Positions 34,036 to 43,938 of a DNA stretch of 64,000 nucleotides are shown here, in pieces (position 1 is the stretch's first letter; each line of letters begins with the position of its first letter). The notes under the pieces were generated by a model that was not told where the DNA came from, searched no databases, and saw nothing but the letters and a program-made list of their open reading frames with translations. This stretch comes from Verrucomicrobia bacterium UBA1200 (GTDB lineage: Bacteria > Verrucomicrobiota > Kiritimatiellia > RFP12 > UBA1067), in NCBI GenBank assembly GCA_002309765.1, contig DBXY01000022.1, positions 142,984 through 206,983 of the forward strand. The letters are read 5' to 3'. Position numbers and translations under genes: made by a program.

Positions 34036-35619
34036 TTATTTCTTTAGTCCGGTCTCGCGCTCTACCGACTTTTCGCAACACGCTTTGATCGAAGCCTCGC
34101 CCGCATAGATACGAATCGCGCCTTTGGTACGGGTGATGCCGGTGTAGAGAATTTCACGAGTCAGAAGCGGCAAATCGGCTTCCGGCGGCATGACAATCGA
34201 CACATTGCCGAATTCCGACCCCTGCGCCTTATGGATGGTGGTCGCAAACGCCAGTTCGGTGCCGTTTAGCAATTCCAAGCGAAGCTTACGGACACCTTTC
34301 TCCAATGTCGGTAGGTAGATGTACTGCGGCTCGTCAGGTATAACCACGCCGACATCACCGTTTTGCACCTCCAGCGAATGATCGTTCCGCGTAATCATCA
34401 CAGGCATCGGACACTTCTTGCCAAGCAACCGCTTAATATACTCGTTCAGGCTTTCGGTGCCGTACGGCCCTTTCCGAAGGACGCAGAGGACGCGAAATCC
34501 GTTAAGCTTTTCCAGGGCCGACACCGCCTCTGAACATTGGGATAACTCTCCGAATCCGTTGCGAACCGCACTTTGGAAATCGTTCCATTTTGCAGGCGCA
34601 AAAGGATCTTTCCCCGAAATGTTCCGAAAACTGGCCTCTTTCTCCTCCCGCAACACCGCCATCACGGCGTCGAAACTCCCGTCCCTGCCGCTGTTGACGG
34701 CAGACGCCAGACGATCAATCGTGCCACCCGACGGGAAACGCTTGCTAATCATAAGCTTAGCGACATTATGATCGAACAAGTCACACAGGTCTCCAAACAC
34801 CCGCCCCTGATCCACGGAGGCCAGCTGATGAGAATCGCCAATCAGCGTCAAAGCGCACTCCGGCGGTAACGCGTCCAGCAACTTCGCCATCAGCGGCAAC
34901 CCGATCATACTTGCCTCATCGACAACGAGCCAGTCCATCGGTAGCGGATTCGAACGATCGTGTTTGAACGACACAAAATCAGGATTCGTCCCCAACAGCG
35001 TGTGAAGCGTGGTCGCGGGCTGGATACCTTCCAGTAACCCTTGCTTTTTCAGATCCACAAGCGATTCGTTAATGCGCGCGGCGGCCTTGCCGGTCGGGGC
35101 GGCAAGGGCAATCCGTGCATCAGACATACGCTCCCGCATCAGGTTAACCGCCTTCCCCAACGTGAACGTCTTGCCCGTACCAGGGCCGCCCGTGAGGATT
35201 GAGAACCGGTGCGCCAACAGGGTGGGAATAGCCGGACACTGGTCTTCCGGGCGCAACATGGCGTACTCTTCACGTTGCGGAACAGTGACATCGGAGAGCC
35301 ATGGGGCGCAAGACATGGCGGTAACCCGGCTGCGCACAATCTGCTCGTACCGCCAATTCCGCCGCGTGTAGAGCAGATCGCCAAACCGCACAAACGGCGT
35401 GTCAACCGTGTCCGGATCGGTCTCCGCCGTGACAACGGAGACTATTTCAGGCACTCCGTCCAGCAACGCCGCCTCATCGCCGCTCAACCGGCAGCACACA
35501 TTTCCGCCGTCGGTCTCATCATTGTCATCCGACACCCCGATGGCGCGAACGCAGAGTTCCGGTACATCCTCACGCCCGCCCATCATCCGCTTTACCAAAT
35601 CCGCGATTGCCGTTTTCAT
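34036..35619 (-). CDS. recD: Exodeoxyribonuclease V alpha subunit (RecD helicase)
   Basis: This 527-residue SF1B 5'-3' DNA helicase has Walker A GGPGTGKTFT (about residues 141-150), VDEAS (Walker B), GDSHQL and the C-terminal UvrD-like motif FATTIHKAQGSEF. It is somewhat shorter than the 608-residue E. coli protein. Its ATG overlaps the recB stop as ATGA, which implies translational coupling. With RecB and RecC it processes double-strand breaks for homologous recombination and degrades foreign linear DNA. Confidence 0.9.
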   Translation of the reverse strand: MKTAIADLVKRMMGGREDVPELCVRAIGVSDDNDETDGGNVCCRLSGDEAALLDGVPEIVSVVTAETDPDTVDTPFVRFGDLLYTRRNWRYEQIVRSRVTAMSCAPWLSDVTVPQREEYAMLRPEDQCPAIPTLLAHRFSILTGGPGTGKTFTLGKAVNLMRERMSDARIALAAPTGKAAARINESLVDLKKQGLLEGIQPATTLHTLLGTNPDFVSFKHDRSNPLPMDWLVVDEASMIGLPLMAKLLDALPPECALTLIGDSHQLASVDQGRVFGDLCDLFDHNVAKLMISKRFPSGGTIDRLASAVNSGRDGSFDAVMAVLREEKEASFRNISGKDPFAPAKWNDFQSAVRNGFGELSQCSEAVSALEKLNGFRVLCVLRKGPYGTESLNEYIKRLLGKKCPMPVMITRNDHSLEVQNGDVGVVIPDEPQYIYLPTLEKGVRKLRLELLNGTELAFATTIHKAQGSEFGNVSIVMPPEADLPLLTREILYTGITRTKGAIRIYAGEASIKACCEKSVERETGLKK

Positions 35620-38600
35620 TTAACGTTCTCCATTCCAAACGCCGCCGCGAGTTCTTCCAGCATCGCCTCGCATGGGCGGTCTGCAAACACCGCCGATTCG
35701 CAACCAGCCGCCACTCCGCGCAGAAAATAGTATCGGATACCGCCGAAATTCCGTTCCCAAAAGTACTTATCTTTCAGGTTCTCTTTTAAGAACCGGTGCA
35801 ACACCGTCGCATACAAGAGATACTGGAAAAAGTAACCGTGTTCAGCCATCTCCGCCGTAACGCCTTCTTTGGAAAAACCGCTTTTACATCCGTTGATTGA
35901 ATTCGACTTCCAATCAACTACATAATAATAGCCGTTGTGGCGGAAAAGCAAATCCAGATACCCTTTTAGGAATCCGTTCGGCACTAATCGGTTCCACCCA
36001 TCCATCGCACGAATGAACGGGCGTTTTTCGGAATCTTCTCCCCAGTATCTTTCGATAACGGTTTTGATGGCCGCCGTGGTAGCCACCGCGTCTCTCGAAG
36101 AAAAGTCGAACTCCCATTCGCTGAAACGATCAGCCGCCTTGACTTCGCGCAACGAAAACGTTTCGCCGTCAGGGGCGTTAATCCGGCGGCTCAACGTCGC
36201 TTTCATCATTTCGGCGACCACATCCGCGTTATCGTCGGGCAATCCATGCATTCTCAACGCCGATAGCGTAGCCGTTCCCACCGTATCATCATCCGCCGCG
36301 AAATCAATCTTTTCCAATATCGAATGCCAACATGTGCCCACCGCCAAGCCACCCGGCAAAGCGAAGACTTGATGTTCTTTGCCTTTCGGATTTCCAGTCG
36401 CCGCCGCGGCGGAATTGGTTTCGGTCGCGCCATCCCAATCACGCCCGTCATCGTCTTTACGCTCGGAAGGCGATAGCGAAGAGTAACTGCCTTTGGACGG
36501 TGTCAAATCAAACTCGTGCAGCCTTTTTTCCGGTTTGGGAGAACCTTGGTTCCGGTTCTGCTGCGGCACATAATTTTCCTGATCTTTAGGCTGGTAATCC
36601 TCATTCTCGCGAATCGGGCTGTATTCTGAATCGATGCCGGACTGCGCCAAATGACGTTTGGCGTTGGCCAGCAGCCGACAAACCGGCCACGATTCGGGTA
36701 CGTTTTCCGGCACAATCAACACCGTCCGTTTCGTTGCCCGCGTCATCACCACATAGAGCAACCTGATTCTCTCGTCGATAATCTCGCTATGATGTTTCCC
36801 GGTAATTTCCGTTGAATAGACAAACGTGCCGTCATCATCATGATACCCGTAAGGCCCTTTGTCGTTTTGGTTTTTCTTGTCACTCACGGGCAGGGGAACA
36901 ATCACCACGGGAAACTCCAGTCCCTTCGAGACGTGCATGGTCATGATTTTCACCGCATCATGCTCACTCTCAAGTTCACGCGCATATTCTTCGCTGCGCG
37001 CTTCAGGCCCCGCGGCACCGAAATTATTGCTGTATCCTTTTGCGATGCGGTCCGCCACCCATGCGATCAGTGCTTCCGGTGACGGCCCTTGCTGTCGGAC
37101 GGTACGGATGGAGAGATCAATCAGCTGAATCGCGTCCGCCAGTTTTCGCTCTCCGTCTGGTTGCGCCGCGAACCGACTGCGGAAATTGCAACGGTCATAG
37201 TTCTCCAGTTCGGCCATCGCCGCATCAAACCCGCGTTTCATCCAGACACGGTTCAACTCCTTGAACTTGGCCAGCGCCTGGGCCAATGTCTCGCCCTCTC
37301 CCTCGGCATCGGCATCCAGCTCACCCGGTGTGAAGTCGAAGAACGAGGAAAGCATGGCGGCCCGCACTCGACCCGCGCCGCCCTCCAGCGCCATTGCTTG
37401 AAGCAAGGTGAGGAATTCTTTCGCCAAGGGTTGACCGAACACATTGCCGGCGTGTTGCAACACCACCGGCACATTCTTTGCGCGAAGCGCATTGCGCAGT
37501 ATATCGCCACTTGTATGACTTGGCACAAGAATAGCGATATCTTTCGGCGTGATTTTCCCGCGCTGTTCCTCAAGAACCGATAGCACCGACTCCACAACCG
37601 CGGAGTTCATGCCTTCCGAAATCGCCAATCCTTCCTTATTTTCTTTAGTCTTGTGATTTTTTACATGGATTACGCGGAAGGGCTGAGGATCATCCGCCCC
37701 ATTGATTTGAAACGCTTCTCTTGTGTTGTCTGCTTCTAAATTCGCTGAATAGTCAATCGTTGCATCGCCAAAAGTGTAATCGGTTTTCCCGTCCGCAGAC
37801 CGAAAATCTTTGAAAAAAAGATTCACCGCGTCGATTAGCCGAGGGGTTGAACGGTAGTTCTTGCCAAGACAAAACGTATTGGCGGAGACATCGTCGCGCC
37901 TTGCGGCGGCCGCGTAAGTGTAAATGTCGCCGCCGCGAAAAGAATAAATCGCCTGCTTGGGATCGCCCACAAAGAAGAGTGTCGGCTTTACCACCCCGTC
38001 AGGAACATCGAGAAAGACGCGACGGAAAATCTCGTACTGTACGGGATCCGTATCCTGAAACTCATCAACCACCACCGCCTTGAACTCCTGACGCAAATGC
38101 ACCGCCAACTTACCAGCGGTATCGTTGCGCAACGCATCCCGAAGCGATAGCAGTAGCTCGTCGAATGTGCGAGTGCGACGGGAGTCACGTGCGGCATGGT
38201 ATGCCTCGACGATCTCTTGGGCTTTCGCCAACATCTGTCCGTTCGGCGAGTTTTCATCGGCAACGATTTTCGCGTCGGGATGGCTTGCGAGTTTTACCAC
38301 ATATTCAGTCATCAGCCCCAAATCCGGTTTATTCTGCGGCCGTTCGCGCGCCACGCGCCACCAATCGCGCGCCATCCGGTAGAGCAACGCGGAATCGCTA
38401 TCGGTAAGCTCGGCATCGAACGGTGCCCCTGTCTCGAAAGCATACCGCGCCAAAGCGCGACGGCTAAACCCGTGGATGGTGGAGATTGCGGCACAGTCGA
38501 ACTCCATCAGCGCGATCTCCAGACGGGTACGGGCAATTTCATTGGAGACTTCGGCTACTTTTACGCGTCTGCACAAATCTTCAAGGCGGCTGCGTTCTTT

Positions 38601-38861
38601 GTCATCGACCTGTTCCCCGTTGTAGTATGCGTACAACAGTTGCAACACTTTTCTCAAGCGGTCGCGCAATTCCTTCGTCGCTTTTTCGGTGAAGGTCATC
38701 ACTTGTATTTCGGCTACGCGCAATCCCCGCTCGGCCACCAGCCGGGCGTAGATGTTCTGGATGCTATAGGTTTTTCCCGTCCCGGCGGATGCCGCGACAA
38801 GATGCGGTCCGTCCAAAGCTACCGCATTATCGAAAACCCGGCCTTTACAATTATTATTCAT
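35616..38861 (-). CDS. recB: Exodeoxyribonuclease V beta subunit (RecB helicase-nuclease)
   Basis: This 1081-residue SF1A helicase-nuclease has Walker A SAGTGKTYS (about residues 24-32), VDEFQDTDPVQ (motif II), GDPKQAIYSFRGGD, and the late helicase motif MHVSKGLEFPVV. The C-terminal nuclease domain has the metal-binding D-x-K in VVDWKSN (near residue 985). The length is slightly below E. coli RecB (1180). Both ends overlap neighbouring genes by 4 bases. It drives 3'-5' unwinding and is the only nuclease of the complex. Confidence 0.93.
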   Translation of the reverse strand: MNNNCKGRVFDNAVALDGPHLVAASAGTGKTYSIQNIYARLVAERGLRVAEIQVMTFTEKATKELRDRLRKVLQLLYAYYNGEQVDDKERSRLEDLCRRVKVAEVSNEIARTRLEIALMEFDCAAISTIHGFSRRALARYAFETGAPFDAELTDSDSALLYRMARDWWRVARERPQNKPDLGLMTEYVVKLASHPDAKIVADENSPNGQMLAKAQEIVEAYHAARDSRRTRTFDELLLSLRDALRNDTAGKLAVHLRQEFKAVVVDEFQDTDPVQYEIFRRVFLDVPDGVVKPTLFFVGDPKQAIYSFRGGDIYTYAAAARRDDVSANTFCLGKNYRSTPRLIDAVNLFFKDFRSADGKTDYTFGDATIDYSANLEADNTREAFQINGADDPQPFRVIHVKNHKTKENKEGLAISEGMNSAVVESVLSVLEEQRGKITPKDIAILVPSHTSGDILRNALRAKNVPVVLQHAGNVFGQPLAKEFLTLLQAMALEGGAGRVRAAMLSSFFDFTPGELDADAEGEGETLAQALAKFKELNRVWMKRGFDAAMAELENYDRCNFRSRFAAQPDGERKLADAIQLIDLSIRTVRQQGPSPEALIAWVADRIAKGYSNNFGAAGPEARSEEYARELESEHDAVKIMTMHVSKGLEFPVVIVPLPVSDKKNQNDKGPYGYHDDDGTFVYSTEITGKHHSEIIDERIRLLYVVMTRATKRTVLIVPENVPESWPVCRLLANAKRHLAQSGIDSEYSPIRENEDYQPKDQENYVPQQNRNQGSPKPEKRLHEFDLTPSKGSYSSLSPSERKDDDGRDWDGATETNSAAAATGNPKGKEHQVFALPGGLAVGTCWHSILEKIDFAADDDTVGTATLSALRMHGLPDDNADVVAEMMKATLSRRINAPDGETFSLREVKAADRFSEWEFDFSSRDAVATTAAIKTVIERYWGEDSEKRPFIRAMDGWNRLVPNGFLKGYLDLLFRHNGYYYVVDWKSNSINGCKSGFSKEGVTAEMAEHGYFFQYLLYATVLHRFLKENLKDKYFWERNFGGIRYYFLRGVAAGCESAVFADRPCEAMLEELAAAFGMENVK

Positions 38862-41800
38862 GCTTTTTGCAACCTCGCCGAACTGACAAATACCATGTCC
38901 CTCAACACCATTTCGCGCAACTCGTCCGGCAGCGCGTCATCCTTCCAGCCGACATTTAGATCTGGCAAATTTTCCGGTAACGGATTGAAAGCAAGTTCCA
39001 AAATCTCATCAAGCTTCTGATTCGCCCGCTCCGCGTCCATCGGATGGATACACATCAGCTTACCGTCGCCATACATAATGACGGATAGAAATCGCAGACC
39101 TGCCGCATGGCCGACCAAATGGCGCACCAGTAATTCGCTTTCCGCGCTGCCCAACTCATCCGCCCCGTATTCCGAATAAACCATGTGATGATCAGTGCCG
39201 TTATCTTGGGCAAACTTCATCATGCCGGTCACCAGCACGTTATGCCCCTTCACCAATCGGCACACATCCACACGCGCCGGATTAGCTTCGGCCACCCGCC
39301 GCAATATATCAACGGCTCTAACCGATTCGCTCTTGTACCCTTCCGGAGAACGTTCAAACCGCATTTTTCTCCGCATGATTTTATTACGGTCGTTCCCGTT
39401 TTTAATCTGATCAACCGCTTCTTCGACCGAAGTCCTATCGCAAGCCCGACCTTCCTCTATCAAGAGGTCTCCGGGCAACTGTTTATCGTCATCACCCAGC
39501 TTGATCATAACCCTCTCACCATAGGATAGCTTCGTGGCCGTCGCTTCCTCGTCAACCAGTTCATCGCTTGAGGCGTCAGCACCCCACATTTTCAACCGTC
39601 TTCTCAAGAAGGCGTTTGGTTTGGCAAGGAACTCTGACAAATCATCAAAATACACCACGGTCTCGCCCTCGGACGCGAACTTAAACGCGGTAATAGTATT
39701 CGTCACGTTTTCATCTGGCCGTTTGTCCGCTTTCGCCAGAATCGCCGCCGCAGCCGCGCGATCGGCGGTGGAATAGTTGGGCGGCAACGGGGAATCGCCC
39801 TCAAACTCGTAGAAGTACCGGATGCTGTAGGACTGCAACGGATGCTCATAACGGGTTATGCCGTTTTTTCGCTCCCGATCAAACCAGTCCAAAAGATCGC
39901 TGAGCGGCACCGCCGGCGGAATCTTCTCATTCGAGCGGATGTCATGACCCACATAACTCAACGCAAGCCGCTCACGCGCACCGAGAACTGCCTTGAGTAG
40001 GGAGAATCCGTCCCTTTCCCGCAGCGACGCGTCATACGGCGTGGGATGCCGCCCAATCTGGTCGAATGACGGGCGGGTACCGTCGCGGGGGAACTTGCCG
40101 TCGTTCAACCCGCAGACCCACACCAGTTTCGCGGGGGTCGCCGCAGAACTTTTGAGTGGCGCAAACCTCACTGCATCACCCACCGCCGCGCTATACGGAC
40201 GTACACCGCGAATCGCGCTTTGCACCGCGCTAAGAAACACCTCCGCCTCGATTTCCGGCGGGACACCTACTCCGCCATCCGCCACCCAAGCATCCATCGC
40301 GTGCTGCTCCGCGGATTTAATCGCGCGGCGGACCGCGGTCAACTCTTTCCGGTTGTCCGATCCCGAATCGTCATCCCCGGCATTGTAGAAACAATCGACC
40401 GCCTCCCGCAACCGTTCTCCCCAATCTTCAGCGGTTTTGCCACCGCGCAGTTCTGCCCGAAACGCGTGTAACTGTTTTACGAATTTGTCCAGTGCCGCCA
40501 CAAGACGGGTGCGTTCCTGTTCCACCTTACCGCAAGGGCGCAAAACTCCGATTTCCCCGGCGCTGACGAGCGAATCGGGGTTTCCCCTCGGCCCCATCAA
40601 GGCATCGAGTTCCAGACGATCAAGTCCGCGCCGCCAAGTGAATGGGTATGGCTCAGCAGGGTTGGCCAAGCCAAGCCCCAGCGACTCCGCCACATCCCGG
40701 TCGTCATAACCCCAGTGGATGTTCGCATCACGTACCATCCGCTTCAACACATCGATCCCGTCAGCGGCGATTCCAAATTTGCCGCGGATGGTCGGCACGC
40801 TTAAAAGAGAAAAGACCGCGCTCACCTCGAACCGGTTCTCCCGGAACGCAAGTAATTCACCAAAGGAATGCATGAGCGGCGATTCATCGGCGACCAGTCC
40901 GTCCAGTTTCAAGGGGATTCTCGCCGCCACTTCGCGCTCGGTACCGAACACCGCTTCTGCCAGCGGCGCGTAGGTAGCCCAATCGGCACACAAAACCAAC
41001 ACCTCCCCCGGCTTGGTTTGAGGATTTTCCTCAAAGAAACGGTAGATGCCGTTGCGTACCGCCTCCAGTTCACGGCGCGGCGAATGGCAGACGTGCAATT
41101 CAACATCCAACTCGCGCAACGGTTTGAACCGGCATCCGGTTTCCGCCGCTTCCGCCGGAACGGGCTGGGAGAAAACATCGGATAGCCAATAGCAATTTCC
41201 CTCGGAAATGTCAACCTCCGAAAACAGTGCCCCGCGCCCGCCGGTAGCAAGGGCACCAAGGAGCGCCCGGTCCGCCACGTTTCCGATTTCGGGCATACTG
41301 GGTTCCAGCGCCTCATCGCCAATTTCCATCGCGCTACGCAAAGCCGTCACCCGTTGACGAATACTCTCCCGCTTCCCCTCCACATCCATCCAAAAACCGG
41401 GGCAGGGGCTGAAACTCCAAACCACAGTGGGAATTGAATCGGCAATCCGCTTCAAAAACTCAAAATAGGGCCACGGCGCGAACGCAACATCAAACACATG
41501 GATGGACTTGTATCTTGGGAAACCATGCACAAACGCCGTCTCCGGATTTGACTCTCCGCTAAATACCCCAACGTAGTCCTTCGTATAAGTGTTCCCGTTA
41601 ACCCGAACCAGTCTGCGATACAACTCACGCTGCCACGCCTCTTCGTCCCTTTTTAGTTCGCCACCGTTCTCCCAACGGTCCAGCATGGTATAACGGTAAT
41701 TGAGATAATCGTCGAACATCTCTGCCAGTTTCGCCGCCAACTCGTAACGGCGGAGCGCCGAAGCCTTCTCCCCGATGTAGGAGAGCAAAGGACCGAAAAC

Positions 41801-42166
41801 CGTATCGACAGGATTCTGCCCCGGATCTGCGGCGCGGAGTATCGCGTCGATCCGCCAAGCCAGCACTTCTTTGGCGTACGGATGCGCCGCCGCGTTACGC
41901 TGAATCCCGTCCTTGCCGCGCACCGCAGCCAACCAGTCGTTAACGAACTCGGCAACCGGCTTATAGTCAATGTTCGCCAAAATGCGGCGGGAACCGGATT
42001 TGCGGCGCAGAAGAAAATAATCCTGAAGCCAATTGCGGGTGGATAAATCACCCACCACCACGCAGGTGCGGTCGAACGGTTCGCCGCCGGCCCCATTCTC
42101 CCAGTGCGCGAACAGCCCTTCCGCCAGCACTTCCAGCCGGTCACTCCAAAAAACTTCCAACGACAT
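38858..42166 (-). CDS. recC: Exodeoxyribonuclease V gamma subunit (RecC)
   Basis: The 1102-residue protein matches RecC in length, in its position as first gene of recC-recB-recD and in motifs such as VWCGLNDGKFPR ('VWVCGLNDGKFPRDGTR'), LALSYVGHDIRSNEK and an inactive-helicase-like N-terminal half. RecC splits the DNA strands and recognises the Chi site in E. coli; the Chi sequence of this organism is unknown. GGGGGG precedes the ATG. A candidate promoter lies about 80 bases upstream. Confidence 0.88.
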   Translation of the reverse strand: MSLEVFWSDRLEVLAEGLFAHWENGAGGEPFDRTCVVVGDLSTRNWLQDYFLLRRKSGSRRILANIDYKPVAEFVNDWLAAVRGKDGIQRNAAAHPYAKEVLAWRIDAILRAADPGQNPVDTVFGPLLSYIGEKASALRRYELAAKLAEMFDDYLNYRYTMLDRWENGGELKRDEEAWQRELYRRLVRVNGNTYTKDYVGVFSGESNPETAFVHGFPRYKSIHVFDVAFAPWPYFEFLKRIADSIPTVVWSFSPCPGFWMDVEGKRESIRQRVTALRSAMEIGDEALEPSMPEIGNVADRALLGALATGGRGALFSEVDISEGNCYWLSDVFSQPVPAEAAETGCRFKPLRELDVELHVCHSPRRELEAVRNGIYRFFEENPQTKPGEVLVLCADWATYAPLAEAVFGTEREVAARIPLKLDGLVADESPLMHSFGELLAFRENRFEVSAVFSLLSVPTIRGKFGIAADGIDVLKRMVRDANIHWGYDDRDVAESLGLGLANPAEPYPFTWRRGLDRLELDALMGPRGNPDSLVSAGEIGVLRPCGKVEQERTRLVAALDKFVKQLHAFRAELRGGKTAEDWGERLREAVDCFYNAGDDDSGSDNRKELTAVRRAIKSAEQHAMDAWVADGGVGVPPEIEAEVFLSAVQSAIRGVRPYSAAVGDAVRFAPLKSSAATPAKLVWVCGLNDGKFPRDGTRPSFDQIGRHPTPYDASLRERDGFSLLKAVLGARERLALSYVGHDIRSNEKIPPAVPLSDLLDWFDRERKNGITRYEHPLQSYSIRYFYEFEGDSPLPPNYSTADRAAAAAILAKADKRPDENVTNTITAFKFASEGETVVYFDDLSEFLAKPNAFLRRRLKMWGADASSDELVDEEATATKLSYGERVMIKLGDDDKQLPGDLLIEEGRACDRTSVEEAVDQIKNGNDRNKIMRRKMRFERSPEGYKSESVRAVDILRRVAEANPARVDVCRLVKGHNVLVTGMMKFAQDNGTDHHMVYSEYGADELGSAESELLVRHLVGHAAGLRFLSVIMYGDGKLMCIHPMDAERANQKLDEILELAFNPLPENLPDLNVGWKDDALPDELREMVLRDMVFVSSARLQKA

Positions 42167-42243
42167 CTAGCCCCCCGCCATGTTTAGCGTCGCACCTTTT
42201 TCGGACGGTGCTTTTGCCGGTGACAATTGCGAAAAACGTCCTA

Positions 42244-42273
42244 ATAATACACTAAATATGGGCGTTTTGGCAA
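42244..42273 (-). promoter_or_regulatory. Candidate promoter for recCBD
   Basis: On the minus strand, TTGCCA (plus 42268-42273), an 18-bp spacer and TATTAT (plus 42244-42249). It lies in the divergent spacer between recC and the SIS gene. Confidence 0.5.
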
Positions 42274-42334
42274 TTAATGTACGCCATTTTTTTATTTTTG
42301 GCGAAATAATAAGCTTTTTTTAGCGAAAAATGCA

Positions 42335-42363
42335 TTCCCAAAAGTGATGGATTGTCGTATAAT
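42335..42363 (+). promoter_or_regulatory. Candidate promoter for the sugar operon
   Basis: TTCCCA (42335-42340), a 17-bp spacer and a perfect TATAAT (42358-42363), 27 bases before the ATG of the SIS gene. A GGAG ribosome-binding site follows at 42378-42381. Confidence 0.6.
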
Positions 42364-42389
42364 ATAAAACTGTTTTTGGAGTTTGTGTC

Positions 42390-43091
42390 ATGAGCGAATA
42401 CCTGAATCGAATCACGGAACTATTGCAGCGGATTGAAAATGAAGAGGATACGGCGCTAAACCGCGCTTCAGATGCGGTGGCGGATACCATTTGCCGGGAT
42501 GGCATCGTACACGTTTTCGGCTGCGGCCATTCGCACCTTGCCGCGCTGGACACTTTCTACCGCGCAGGCGGGCTTGCCTGCGTATCCCCCGTGCTGGATG
42601 TGGACCTGATGCTCCACGACGGCGCGGCGAAATCCAGCCGAATGGAGAAGATGCCGGGTATCGCGGCGGAAGTCTTCCGCCGCCACGGCGTTAAGCCCGG
42701 CGACCTTTTCATCGTCATCTCCGCCAGCGGCAAGAACGCCGCGCCGGTCGAGATGCTGCGCACCGCAAAGGCGGCCGGGGTGACGACGGTCGCGATTTCG
42801 TCATCCGCCTACCGCGAACACGGGGCGGTGCTGTTGGACGAGGCGGACCTACCGATCGACTGCAAAGTCCCTTACGGTGACGCCGTGATCGCGGTCGGCG
42901 AATCTAAAATGGGCGGGCTATCCACCTCCGCCTCTTGTTTCATTCTCAACTCGATACTGATCGAAGGGGCGAAAAAGGCTTTGGGACGCGGCGTTAAGCC
43001 CCCTATCTATACCAGCGGCAACATCGCGGGCGGCACGGAGAGTAACATCGCGCTGGAGAAGCGGTATTTTAACCGGGTGAAACATCTATGA
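42390..43091 (+). CDS. SIS-domain sugar isomerase-like protein (UPF0309 type)
   Basis: This 233-residue cytoplasmic protein has one SIS (phosphosugar-binding) domain. Its phosphosugar-binding features are FGCGHSH near residue 43, VISASGKNAAPVEML near residue 108 and a glycine-rich C-terminal SGNIAGG. It matches the UPF0309-like group, thought to bind amino-sugar phosphates. It is the first gene of a tight four-gene run; its stop overlaps the next start as ATGA. The partners (PfkB kinase, an unknown protein, Gfo/Idh/MocA dehydrogenase) suggest catabolism of a modified or amino sugar. Confidence 0.82.
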   Translation: MSEYLNRITELLQRIENEEDTALNRASDAVADTICRDGIVHVFGCGHSHLAALDTFYRAGGLACVSPVLDVDLMLHDGAAKSSRMEKMPGIAAEVFRRHGVKPGDLFIVISASGKNAAPVEMLRTAKAAGVTTVAISSSAYREHGAVLLDEADLPIDCKVPYGDAVIAVGESKMGGLSTSASCFILNSILIEGAKKALGRGVKPPIYTSGNIAGGTESNIALEKRYFNRVKHL

Positions 43092-43933
43092 CAAAACGAC
43101 AGGCAAAAATCGCCGTAATCGGCATGATCGGCAAATCCGTGTTTATGGAGGTCGATCAGTTCCACAAGGGCGGCGAAACGGTGGTCGCCAAATCCTGCCA
43201 CGAGGATTGGGGCGGCAAAGGATTCAACCAAGCGGTGGCGGCGGCGCGGCAGGGCGCGGCGGTGGCGTTCTTAGGCGCCTGCGCAGAAAAAGACCGCCCC
43301 TCCATCGCGTCCGATCTCGCCGGGGAACGCGGACTGACGCTGCGGCTGATCGGACGGCCGGTCAACTCCGCGCTGGCAACGATTATAACCGATGCCGAGG
43401 GTACTACGCGAGTCACCTGCTGCGCCGGCGCGGAATTGGAGGTTGCGGATGTCGATGCTTTCGCCGATGAAATCGTCGCGGCAGATCTGCTTCTGTTGAG
43501 CAACGAGGTGCCGGAAGAGGTGAACCTACGGGCCTCCGAAATCGCGGCGGCGCATGGCGTGGAGATTATCCTAAACCCCGCCCCGGCGCGTCCCCTGCCC
43601 GAAGCGCTGAAAAGCCGGGTATTTCTCTTCACGCCGAATGAGTTTGAAACGGCCGGACTGGAAGACGCCGGCGGCGAGGTTGTCACAACGCTGGGCGGCG
43701 CCGGATGCAAAATCCGTTCTACCGGCGAGGTTGTTCCGCCGGTATGCTGCGGCAAAGTGCTCGACACCACCGGCGCGGGTGACACTTTCAACGGCGTACT
43801 TGCCGTGCGGATTGCCGAGGGCGAACCGATTGCGGACGCCTGCCGCGTCGCCAACGCCGCGGCCGGCAAAGGAGTGACGGTGCGGTACGTCCTGCCGTCG
43901 ATACCATACCGGGAAGGTTTTACAAAGGAGTAA
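43088..43933 (+). CDS. PfkB/ribokinase-family carbohydrate kinase
   Basis: This 281-residue kinase of the ribokinase superfamily has the N-terminal glycine motif GGKGFNQAVAAARQGA (about residues 38-53) and the catalytic/anion-hole motif DTTGAGDTFNG (about residues 222-232). It phosphorylates a sugar or nucleoside with ATP. It resembles ribokinase most in the GGKG motif, but the substrate cannot be read from sequence. It overlaps the SIS gene by 4 bases and is followed after 5 bases by the unknown gene. Confidence 0.87.
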   Translation: MTKRQAKIAVIGMIGKSVFMEVDQFHKGGETVVAKSCHEDWGGKGFNQAVAAARQGAAVAFLGACAEKDRPSIASDLAGERGLTLRLIGRPVNSALATIITDAEGTTRVTCCAGAELEVADVDAFADEIVAADLLLLSNEVPEEVNLRASEIAAAHGVEIILNPAPARPLPEALKSRVFLFTPNEFETAGLEDAGGEVVTTLGGAGCKIRSTGEVVPPVCCGKVLDTTGAGDTFNGVLAVRIAEGEPIADACRVANAAAGKGVTVRYVLPSIPYREGFTKE

Positions 43934-43938
43934 CAGAC